From assembly GCA_001701105.1 (NCBI GenBank), contig DAAI01000059.1, forward strand, positions 27,037 to 41,909: 14,873 nt of DNA, read 5' to 3'. The notes under the pieces were generated by a model. That model worked only from the letters and a program-made list of their open reading frames with translations. It made no database searches and had not been told where the DNA came from. The position numbers and the translations under genes are program-made. Origin of the DNA: Bacteroidales bacterium GP1. GTDB taxonomy: Bacteria > Bacteroidota > Bacteroidia > Bacteroidales > Muribaculaceae. This document shows, piece after piece, positions 6,502 through 13,333 of the stretch (within the stretch, counting starts at the first letter, position 1; each line of letters begins with the position of its first letter).

Positions 6502-7034
6502 TTTATTCCATATTTCTCCATTCGCCTGTAAAGGGCCTGACGGGTGATTCCCAATAGTTCGGCGGCCGTTGCAATGTTGCCATCGGCCTGACGCAATGCC
6601 TTGGCAAGGGTTTTGCGCTCCATGGTCTCAAGAGTGTCGACATGGCCGCTGGCGCGCTCATTCTCCTCTGCGGCTGCGAGGGCCTTGCGTATTTTCGCCA
6701 TGAATTCGCGGTTGCTCCAAGGCTTGGTAACGAAATCTGAGGCGCCGTAACCCATCCCTTCGACAGCAAGAGGCACCGTGGCCCATGCGCTTATGAGAAT
6801 CACGGAGGTGTCGGGGGCAAGAATCTTGATTTTTCTTAATAATTCGATTCCCTGACGCCCGGTGGTGGAGAGTGTAAGATTCATGTCAAGAATCACAAGT
6901 CGCGGAGTCTTTCGACGTATCTCCACCAGCGCATCCGCCTCCGTGGAAGCCGAGCGCGACTCATATCCGCTGATCTTTAGCATCAGCGAGATGGAACTCC
7001 GGATAGCCGGATCATCGTCCACAATAAGAATCAT
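6498..7034 (-). CDS. response regulator, REC plus Fis-type HTH (no AAA+ domain)
   Basis: This 178-residue regulator has a receiver domain (1-120) with acidic pocket D6-D8, phospho-acceptor D50 (LVILD), switch serine S82 and lysine K104 (VTKPW). A short linker leads to a Fis-type helix-turn-helix (about 137-175), NIATAAELLGITRQALYRRM. NtrC-like regulators carry an AAA+ domain between these parts; here the linker is only ~20 residues. This matches the RegA/PrrA/ActR layout, so it should not activate sigma-54 polymerase. The start lies 47 nt after the TolC stop, and the stop overlaps the kinase start. Likely targets include its own operon (see the palindrome at 13136). Confidence 0.92.
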   Translation of the reverse strand: MILIVDDDPAIRSSISLMLKISGYESRSASTEADALVEIRRKTPRLVILDMNLTLSTTGRQGIELLRKIKILAPDTSVILISAWATVPLAVEGMGYGASDFVTKPWSNREFMAKIRKALAAAEENERASGHVDTLETMERKTLAKALRQADGNIATAAELLGITRQALYRRMEKYGIK

Positions 7035-7081
7035 AATTTCTATCCTATAAAGTTATAACGGAGTTTATCCATAAATCTTTC

Positions 7082-8554
7082 CTAATCTTCCCTCACAAGC
7101 CTTGCGATGTCGGCATTGATGTCGCTGTTGTGCTCGAAGTCGTGCAGGGTTATGGAACGCAGCTGATACCAGTAATTCCAGAATCTGTATAGCTCGTTGA
7201 CATATGTCCGGGCAGCCTCATCCTTACGTTGGCGCGAATCGTTGAGGTCGAGAGTAGAGATCCGTCCGATCAGATAGGTATTATAATTGGTTTCGTATCT
7301 CTGGCGAGCAATCTCGCTGTTGCGTGCCGCGATTCGCAGTTGTTCGCGCTGGTTGGAGAATCTTTCCACAAGCACGAACACATTCTGCTCGAATTCCATA
7401 GATTCTTTCTTGATCCGGCTCTCGATGACGCGGCGGTTGCTCTCGGCCACCTTAACCCTCCCTCTCCTCTTACCCCAGTCGAGCAGAGGAATCTCGAAGC
7501 CCAGCTGTGCGAGCTGATTGCCGTGCAGCCGTCCATATGCCGCGCCGAGCTCACTATCCGTGCCGGTATAACCGAGTTGAACGAATATTTCTATTCCTCG
7601 CATATCCCCTTTAGCCTTGGCCACGGCATAATCAGCCTCAAGCCGGCGTCGCACCATCGAACGGGCGAAGCTATTATTGGCAAGTGCATAATCGAGTGCT
7701 TTGTCGTAGGCCACCTCGGCATCGGGTACGTCAAAGGGCACGACAGGCTCAATCTCGGCGTCGCCATCGAGTCCGAGAAATGCCCTCAGGGCAAACATAT
7801 CCGCCCGCAGGCTGCTTTGAAAATCGGTTAGCTCCGAGCGGGCCTCCAGCACATTGGCCTCCATCTGGAGAAGATCGTTGCGCGAAATCTGGCCCATCTC
7901 TCTTTTTTCCATGGCCACGCGGTAAAGCGTCTCGGCATTCTCGAGGTTCTGCCGCGCTATTGTCACATTCTCCCGGCTCAGAATCAGAGCGAAGTATTGA
8001 CGGACTGTGGCCAGCGCCACATCTTCCGTGGCACTGATGAAGGCGGCTTTCGCTTCCGCAAAGCGCACAGGCTCGATCTTGGAATTCCATTTCATGGTAT
8101 TGGCGGCGAAAAGGGGCTGCCGCAAGGTCAGGGCCACCGGAATGGTCATAAATCGGTTGCCCGTATCAAACTGGCGCATGAAATCAAGGCTCGTGATTAA
8201 TGATACCTGGCCGCCGGTGAGGCGTATGTTCTGGGTCACCGACAATTGTCCCACTGCTTCCAGATAATTCGTGCGGACGAAAGAATAATTACCGTCGGCA
8301 TTCAGATAGGACGAATAGCGGTCGGCATAGGTAGGGGCTGTGGCACTGAACATGAATTCGGGGAGCTGATCGGCTCGGTACGATCGCCATTGCCAATATG
8401 CCGTGCGAAGTTCTGCAAGAGCCACGGCAGCGTCGACCGAGCTTCTGCGCGCCGTGGCAATAGCCTCGTCGAGAGTAAGCGTAAGCCGGTCGGCGCCGCT
8501 GGCCGTGACCGAAACTAAAATCCAAAGATATATGATTATCTTGCGCATCTTCAT
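7082..8554 (-). CDS. TolC-family outer membrane efflux protein
   Basis: This 490-residue exported protein forms the outer-membrane channel of the tripartite exporter. The N-terminus MKMRKIIIYLWILVSVTASG is a signal peptide, with cleavage probably near A21; no lipobox cysteine is present. The mature part shows the two-fold TolC pattern: LTLDEAIATARRSS at the start, long amphipathic helices, and a second repeat opening near the middle (AYDKALDYALANN). The beta-strand segment IPLLDWGKRRGRVKVAESN is a typical repeat-2 signature. Length is normal. The ATG at 8554 is used, and a second ATG two codons on is equally possible. It lies 20 nt downstream of FtsX permease B, in the same operon. Confidence 0.93.
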   Translation of the reverse strand: MKMRKIIIYLWILVSVTASGADRLTLTLDEAIATARRSSVDAAVALAELRTAYWQWRSYRADQLPEFMFSATAPTYADRYSSYLNADGNYSFVRTNYLEAVGQLSVTQNIRLTGGQVSLITSLDFMRQFDTGNRFMTIPVALTLRQPLFAANTMKWNSKIEPVRFAEAKAAFISATEDVALATVRQYFALILSRENVTIARQNLENAETLYRVAMEKREMGQISRNDLLQMEANVLEARSELTDFQSSLRADMFALRAFLGLDGDAEIEPVVPFDVPDAEVAYDKALDYALANNSFARSMVRRRLEADYAVAKAKGDMRGIEIFVQLGYTGTDSELGAAYGRLHGNQLAQLGFEIPLLDWGKRRGRVKVAESNRRVIESRIKKESMEFEQNVFVLVERFSNQREQLRIAARNSEIARQRYETNYNTYLIGRISTLDLNDSRQRKDEAARTYVNELYRFWNYWYQLRSITLHDFEHNSDINADIARLVRED

Positions 8555-8574
8555 TATTTTTCGCTACTCAAGAA

Positions 8575-9825
8575 TTATTGATCCTTCAAGGCCAAGGCCG
8601 GATCTGTCTTCATAGCCTTGCGGGCCGGAACCAATATGCCTATCCCCACAATCAGGGCAGTCAATAAGGGGGATATTGCCATGGCCACCCATGGCGTCCA
8701 TCCATGAGGAATATCGTTGACTTGGTTCACAATCTCAAGTTTGAGCAGGGCCATGTCCACGAGAAAGGCAATGACAGTGGCCGCAAGGAGCATCAGCATT
8801 CCCTCGCCCAGGAAGCGGCGCATGATGTCGCCGTTCTTAGCTCCGCACGTCTTGCGGATTGCAATCTCTCCCACGCGCTCCTGTGTGCGGAACCAGAATG
8901 TGCCGAGGAAGCCGAGGAATATGATCAGCAGAAGGAAGATGGTGATGACGACATTCGAGAGGATAGCATTCCGGATATGAAGATGGGCGCTTTCGGCACG
9001 CTCATTGAGATTGTTGAAATCCACCACATAGGTGTTCCCTATGCGTTTATCGGCCTTTGTAAGACTTTCGATGAACGCTTTGCCTTGGCCGGGACGTACG
9101 CGCAATATTATTTCCCGATAACCCTGTTGGTGGATGTTCCACGGAAGGGCAATCATTCCGTTGCATGACTCATAATCCGACCTGCGTATCGGAGGGGCGA
9201 TGGCTCCAACGCGCACGATATTGGCACTGTCCCTGCCGAATATCAGGTCCTTGCCGAGAAATTTCTCGGGTGAGCTATTCACCGGCGACCATTCAAAGGG
9301 GCTGATAATGTATTCCCCCCGGCGGAGGATGTCGGCCAGTTGTTCAGGAGTCTCTCCATTCGAGCCGGTCCATCTGAACACCAGAGGCACCTCAGGGCTC
9401 ATCCGGCGTCCATTGCCGTTATATGCGTAATATTTCACTGAATCAGTGGCTTCTTCCTTTTCGCTGAATGTGAGGCCATCGCCGAAATAGTTATAATTAA
9501 ACGGCGTTGAATTGATACCGATGCCGAGTACTTCCACCTGCGGCTTCGACCGCAGGTTGGCCATCAGCAGGTCGAGGTCGGTAGCTTCATTGTGCAGGCT
9601 GTCGGCATAAGGCACATATCCGTCGGATTCTTCCGGCACCACATGCACAGCCGCGGAATAGACATCGTTAGTGTCGTATCCCTTACGGCCATAATTTGAG
9701 GCCGCGATCTCCAACAGCATCCAGATGCTCGACCATATCACCACGCTGACCACTGTGAGCTCCACAATCAGCCATATGTTGCTGCGCCATTCATTGCGCA
9801 TCTGAGAAATAAGACTCCTTTTCAT
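8575..9825 (-). CDS. FtsX-like ABC permease B (MacB_PCD + FtsX domain)
   Basis: This 416-residue inner-membrane subunit has one N-terminal helix (about 17-40), a large periplasmic MacB_PCD-like domain (about 41-288) and three C-terminal helices (about 290-311, 342-360 and 380-402). The cytoplasmic coupling segment ERVGEIAIRKTCGA (316-329) and the ending PARKAMKTDPALALK are FtsX-family hallmarks. The frame stays open upstream to 9927, but the start is taken at ATG 9825: it overlaps the permease A stop as ATGA, and the extra 34 residues lie inside the permease A frame and look non-native. The coupling ATPase is the separate gene two positions upstream. It is probably half of a heterodimer with permease A. 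Confidence 0.92.
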   Translation of the reverse strand: MKRSLISQMRNEWRSNIWLIVELTVVSVVIWSSIWMLLEIAASNYGRKGYDTNDVYSAAVHVVPEESDGYVPYADSLHNEATDLDLLMANLRSKPQVEVLGIGINSTPFNYNYFGDGLTFSEKEEATDSVKYYAYNGNGRRMSPEVPLVFRWTGSNGETPEQLADILRRGEYIISPFEWSPVNSSPEKFLGKDLIFGRDSANIVRVGAIAPPIRRSDYESCNGMIALPWNIHQQGYREIILRVRPGQGKAFIESLTKADKRIGNTYVVDFNNLNERAESAHLHIRNAILSNVVITIFLLLIIFLGFLGTFWFRTQERVGEIAIRKTCGAKNGDIMRRFLGEGMLMLLAATVIAFLVDMALLKLEIVNQVNDIPHGWTPWVAMAISPLLTALIVGIGILVPARKAMKTDPALALKDQ

Positions 9826-11093
9826 TTTCGTTCGTTGATAGCGTTCACCGGATTCAATCGAGAGGCCTGCCATGCTGGCAGCGATGCGCTTACTATGTTG
9901 AGTACCAGGCAGAGGACGAAGGCCCATGCCACGGAACCCCAGTTAATAAGTGCGCCAAGGGGGATCGCCCCGGTAAGTGGGGTGTAGGTAAAGCCGGCCA
10001 TAAAGCCAGTGTATACCGAGAGAATGATAATGCTTAGGATAAATCCGAGTATTCCTCCGGCAAGCGTCACTATAAGATTTTCATTAAGGATGTCGGAAAT
10101 GATCCGGGTTCTCGTGCATCCGAAAGCCCTTCTAACGCCCAGTTCGCTTACCCTGCGGCGCATTCGGCTATGCAACATGGAGCTAAGATTGATGGCCGGC
10201 ACGAGGAGATAGATGAGCAGCTGGAATACGAAAGCCTTTTTCTTATTCGGATCAGGCGACATATTGCTGCCCGTAGGCACTTCATCCACCGTATAGGGCG
10301 ATTCATGGTAAATGGCACGGCTCTCTTCCTGGGCAAGCTCCGTATTTAGGGCTGCATAGCGTCCTTTCACTTGCTTGCGTATGTATTCCGGATCTGTGCC
10401 CGGTTTCAGGAGTAGCAACGCCGCCATCTCTCCATGTCTCGGCCCCCATTGATTGGAATTATCGGAAACGGACGTAGGGAGGAAAACATCGCCATATACA
10501 TTCACTGCAAGCTCGGAATGGTCGGCTATGACCCCGATACACGTATACCGCTCATGGTTCATAAGAAAACTTGCGCCCACCGGCTCCACATCTCCGAATA
10601 TTTTTCTCGCCGTGGATTCCGTGAGGACTGCCACTTTGGCCAAAGCATCGGCCTCTGCCTTGGTGTAATATCGTCCTTTGAGCAGAGTGTGGTCGGCGAT
10701 GTTGAAAAATTCAGCATCCGCTTTACGGGATATGCACGACACCATATCGGCCGTCGGACCTTCAAGCAGGGTGCCCGAGGAGACGTAATGCTGCATGAAC
10801 GACACGCGTTCCACTCCATCGAGATTGTCATACAGCTGGCGCACGGTCTTGGACCCTATCGTGCCGGAATATACGTTGTCGCCCGGCGAGTTCATGTTCT
10901 CGGTATGCAGGTACGCCCCTTTCATCATCCTCGGGCGATTGCTCTCGGGAGCGAAGGGCACACTCGGCATCCTTTCAAGCATGAGCATTGTCATGACAAG
11001 GAAGACTGATAGCATTGTGCCGATCAGGGTTACCCATGTCACTACCGGCTGATGCCGCAGATCATAAAATATAAGTTGGAATTTCTCTTTCAT
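9822..11093 (-). CDS. FtsX-like ABC permease A (MacB_PCD + FtsX domain)
   Basis: This 423-residue inner-membrane subunit has the four-helix MacB/LolC-E topology. Helix 1 (about 17-38) is followed by a periplasmic domain (about 39-283) and C-terminal helices at about 288-306, 340-362 and 385-407. The coupling motif RRRVSELGVRRAFGCTR (312-328) and the ending LPAWQASRLNPVNAINE are typical of FtsX permeases that move lipoproteins, peptides or drugs by mechanotransmission. The start is 4 nt after the ATPase stop and the stop overlaps permease B (ATGA). Its periplasmic domain is clearly different in sequence from that of permease B, so the two are paralogous partners and not a recent duplication. 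Confidence 0.92.
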   Translation of the reverse strand: MKEKFQLIFYDLRHQPVVTWVTLIGTMLSVFLVMTMLMLERMPSVPFAPESNRPRMMKGAYLHTENMNSPGDNVYSGTIGSKTVRQLYDNLDGVERVSFMQHYVSSGTLLEGPTADMVSCISRKADAEFFNIADHTLLKGRYYTKAEADALAKVAVLTESTARKIFGDVEPVGASFLMNHERYTCIGVIADHSELAVNVYGDVFLPTSVSDNSNQWGPRHGEMAALLLLKPGTDPEYIRKQVKGRYAALNTELAQEESRAIYHESPYTVDEVPTGSNMSPDPNKKKAFVFQLLIYLLVPAINLSSMLHSRMRRRVSELGVRRAFGCTRTRIISDILNENLIVTLAGGILGFILSIIILSVYTGFMAGFTYTPLTGAIPLGALINWGSVAWAFVLCLVLNIVSASLPAWQASRLNPVNAINERK

Positions 11094-11097
11094 CGTA

Positions 11098-11772
11098 TCA
11101 TTGGATTATGTGGCCGTCGAAGAATCGGATAATCCGGTCGGTCTCCATCGCCTGCATTTCGTTATGAGTCACCATCACTATCGTGGTTCCATCTTCAGTG
11201 TTCAGACGGTGAAGAAGTTCCATCACTTCGGCTCCCATCTTTGAGTCGAGATTTCCCGTAGGCTCATCGGCAAGGATTATCTTAGGTTTCCCCACGATGG
11301 CACGCGCAATGGCAACCCTCTGGCATTGCCCTCCCGAGAGTTGTGAAGGGAGATGGTGGATACGGTGGCTCATGCCGAGCCTATGGAGCACGGCCTCCAC
11401 TTCTTTCTTGCGGTGGTTTCCGCTGATGCCGCGGCGGTAGGAAAGAGGCAAGGCCACATTGGAAGCCACATCGAGCGACGGGATGAGATGAAAACTCTGG
11501 AACACGAATCCCAAAAGGGAATTACGGATATGTGATAGCGTGCGGTCGGGAAGGCCGTTGCAGTCGCGGCCGTCGAGAGTGACGGTGCCCGTGGTAGGGG
11601 TATCGAGAAGACCTATCATGTTAAGCAGAGTGGATTTGCCACATCCCGACGGCCCCATGACGCTTACAAATTCTCCCTCTTCCACACTGAGATTGATGCC
11701 TTCGAGTGCAGTGGTCTCGATCTCCTTGGTACGGTAGACTTTCCCAAGGTCTCTTAGTTCAATTATTGCCAT
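11098..11772 (-). CDS. ABC transporter ATP-binding protein, MacB/LolD type
   Basis: This 224-residue stand-alone ATPase drives the two FtsX permeases. Walker A is GPSGCGKST (40-48), the Q-loop glutamine is Q92 (FVFQSFHLIPSL), the signature is LSGGQCQR (145-152), Walker B is IILADE (165-170) and the switch histidine is H203. The segment FQSFHLIP with DEPTGNLDS is characteristic of the MacB/LolD/FtsE group. All catalytic residues are present and the length is normal. It starts 10 nt after the membrane fusion protein stop and is 4 nt from permease A. Confidence 0.95.
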   Translation of the reverse strand: MAIIELRDLGKVYRTKEIETTALEGINLSVEEGEFVSVMGPSGCGKSTLLNMIGLLDTPTTGTVTLDGRDCNGLPDRTLSHIRNSLLGFVFQSFHLIPSLDVASNVALPLSYRRGISGNHRKKEVEAVLHRLGMSHRIHHLPSQLSGGQCQRVAIARAIVGKPKIILADEPTGNLDSKMGAEVMELLHRLNTEDGTTIVMVTHNEMQAMETDRIIRFFDGHIIQ

Positions 11773-11782
11773 ATTATGATTA

Positions 11783-13027
11783 TTATTTTAGTCTGATTGA
11801 TTTTTTGCCTTTGAATTTTTCGGGTTCTGAGGTCACAACCCGGTCGCCGGGTTGCAAGCCGGAAATTACCTCGATGTATTTTGAATTGCTTTCTCCTAAT
11901 TTTACTTTTACGCGCTTAAGACGATTGCCGTCGACGACGAAAAGGCTATAGTCGCCGGGGCCTTGGAAGAATGTTCCGGAAGGGAGAAGGATCGCACTCT
12001 CCTTATAACCATAATCAATTGATATTTCAGTATTAAGGCCGGCACGAACTCGCGAGTCGGAAGGATTGTCGAGAGCAATGCTCACTGGCACCATTCCGTT
12101 GTTCGACCGCGGATTGACATTGGTGACGTGCCCCGGAATCCTGTGCGCCCCTATCCTTACCTCGGCCGATGCGCCGACGCTTACACGGTTGCTGTGGCCT
12201 TCGGCCACTTCTCCTTCCAGCCTGAATGTGGAGAGATCGCTCACCACGGCAATTTTTTCACCCGCATTTATCCGGCGTCCGATCTCATTAAGAAGGAATG
12301 TCACCACTCCGGCGTGGGGAGCCGTGACACGTCCTTGTTCCAGAATATGCCGGGTAAGCTCGATGTCCTTGTCGCTGTTCGAGCTGTTGAGGCTTTTTAC
12401 CTGTTCGGCGGCCTTGGCCCGCAGATGCTCGTTGGCAAGCCGCTCACGAAGTTGCCGGAGTTCAAGCTGGCCGGTGCGGTGATCGATTTCTGCCTGCCGT
12501 ACACGCTCTCCCGTGCCGGAGCCTATGGAGTCGAGTCGTCGCTCGTTGCGTACATCGCTTTCCAGACGCTCCACCTGCATCTCCTTGACCTTGATTTGCA
12601 TTTCAAGCTCGCTTATCGCTGTGGCGTTGTTAAGCTCAAGCTGCCGTAATTCCTGACTCTGGATGTTACGCTCCCCGATAAGTTTGGAGTATTGGGTTTC
12701 GGCTTCACGAAGATCCAGCTCAAGAAGGGGAGTGCCTATGCTCACCGTATCCCCCGGATGAACATGCACTTTCAGCAGGCTGCTCTGCACCGGCGAATTG
12801 ATAATCTCCTCATATGCCGGCACTACACGTCCTGTGGCCCGGACGGAAGTGGTGAGAGGCCCGCGGCTCACTTCGACCAGGGTAAATTCACGCCTGTCTG
12901 CCTTTGGCTCCGCAAGAATAAACAATACCACCGTCGCTCCACATATCACCGCCCCGATTCCTGACCATAGCCATATCCGACGGCGTTTTTCCTTTCGCAA
13001 TTGCTCCTTATCGATAGTCTTATCCAT
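11783..13027 (-). CDS. periplasmic membrane fusion protein (MacA/HlyD family)
   Basis: This 414-residue adaptor links the inner-membrane permeases to the TolC-like channel. A basic N-terminus and one membrane anchor (about 20-39) lead to the first half of the lipoyl domain (VHPGDTVSIGTPLLELD, 89-105). A long helical hairpin follows (about 106-228, rich in E/R/L), then the second lipoyl half (GRVTAPHAGVVTFL, 232-245), a beta-barrel domain, and a membrane-proximal domain ending in VISGLQPGDRVVTSEPEKF. Domain order and length fit MacA-type adaptors. It is the first gene of the operon and has a recognisable promoter upstream. Confidence 0.93.
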   Translation of the reverse strand: MDKTIDKEQLRKEKRRRIWLWSGIGAVICGATVVLFILAEPKADRREFTLVEVSRGPLTTSVRATGRVVPAYEEIINSPVQSSLLKVHVHPGDTVSIGTPLLELDLREAETQYSKLIGERNIQSQELRQLELNNATAISELEMQIKVKEMQVERLESDVRNERRLDSIGSGTGERVRQAEIDHRTGQLELRQLRERLANEHLRAKAAEQVKSLNSSNSDKDIELTRHILEQGRVTAPHAGVVTFLLNEIGRRINAGEKIAVVSDLSTFRLEGEVAEGHSNRVSVGASAEVRIGAHRIPGHVTNVNPRSNNGMVPVSIALDNPSDSRVRAGLNTEISIDYGYKESAILLPSGTFFQGPGDYSLFVVDGNRLKRVKVKLGESNSKYIEVISGLQPGDRVVTSEPEKFKGKKSIRLK

Positions 13028-13042
13028 AACATTATTCTTATC

Positions 13043-13063
13043 GCGAATGAATCAATGATTCGC
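13043..13063 (-). promoter_or_regulatory. hairpin in the 5' leader of the exporter operon
   Basis: GCGAAT (13043-13048) pairs with ATTCGC (13058-13063). Overlapping it is an alternative perfect stem GAATC-AAT-GATTC (13049-13061). This segment is at or just downstream of the predicted transcription start and 16 nt upstream of the first start codon. Two mutually exclusive stems could affect initiation, but the stems are short. Confidence 0.3.
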
Positions 13064-13067
13064 ACCG

Positions 13068-13100
13068 CAATTATAGCACGAATCGACTTCTTTTTGCAAC
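13068..13100 (-). promoter_or_regulatory. promoter of the seven-gene exporter/two-component operon
   Basis: On the minus strand a -7 box TATAATTG (13075-13068) matches TAnnTTTG at five of the six fixed positions. A GTTGC -33-like element lies at 13100-13096; its TTG (13099-13097) is separated from the -7 box by 21 nt, within the Bacteroidetes range. Transcription would begin near 13061, giving a leader of about 34 nt before the adaptor ATG. Confidence 0.5.
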
Positions 13101-13135
13101 TCCTGCTGACTGACAATAAGATAGGTTTGCTGAAT

Positions 13136-13151
13136 TGTCCATTTTCGGACA
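13136..13151. promoter_or_regulatory. palindrome TGTCC-N6-GGACA, candidate operator
   Basis: Perfect 5-bp arms TGTCC (13136-13140) and GGACA (13147-13151) are separated by six bases. The site is centred roughly 80 bp upstream of the predicted start of the exporter operon, a normal position for a dimeric activator. The operon's own Fis-HTH response regulator is the obvious candidate, but no direct evidence links them. Confidence 0.4.
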
Positions 13152-13167
13152 TTATTCATATTGATAG

Positions 13168-13187
13168 CGGCTTTCTTCGATAAGCCG
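13168..13187. other. inverted repeat CGGCTT-N8-AAGCCG
   Basis: A perfect 6-bp inverted repeat with an 8-nt loop lies in the divergent intergenic region between the operator-like palindrome and the GA-rich tract. It is not followed by a clear T-tract on either strand. It could be a protein site or a weak hairpin. Confidence 0.25.
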
Positions 13188-13252
13188 GCTGTCTTTTCCG
13201 CGGCCATTCGCATCCATAATATTAGATCGCGCAGCGAGGGGAGAGCAGGTGA

Positions 13253-13274
13253 GGGTAAGGGTAGAGGGGTTGGG
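13253..13274 (+). other. canonical G-quadruplex motif
   Basis: Four G-runs with short loops, GGG-TAA-GGG-TAGA-GGGG-TT-GGG, satisfy the standard G3+N1-7 pattern on the plus strand. The motif lies inside a purine-rich stretch (about 13233-13286) that contains a further GGGG upstream. It is 39 nt upstream of the -7 box of the PCMD gene, on its non-template strand. Confidence 0.55.
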
Positions 13275-13312
13275 AGGTGAGAGATGGATTTTCATAAACC
13301 GCATTATTTTTG

Positions 13313-13320
13313 TAATTTTG
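13313..13320 (+). promoter_or_regulatory. -7 box TAATTTTG of the PCMD-domain gene
   Basis: TAATTTTG matches the Bacteroidetes -7 consensus at all fixed positions. The -33 region (about 13286-13293, GGATTTTC) is only weakly similar to TTTG. The inferred start site near 13327 leaves a very short leader before ATG 13334, or about 30 nt before ATG 13358. Confidence 0.5.
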
Positions 13321-13333
13321 TAGGTTGATTATT

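Noticed and set aside
7035..7081. Possible internal promoter before the response regulator (TAACTTTA on the minus strand)
   Set aside because: Only a near match to the -7 consensus with no -33 element in an AT-rich 47-nt gap. Too weak to call.
9826..9927. Upstream extension of FtsX permease B to 450 residues
   Set aside because: These 34 codons overlap the permease A C-terminus in another frame and lack a signal or membrane pattern. The ATG at 9825 forms a classic ATGA overlap.
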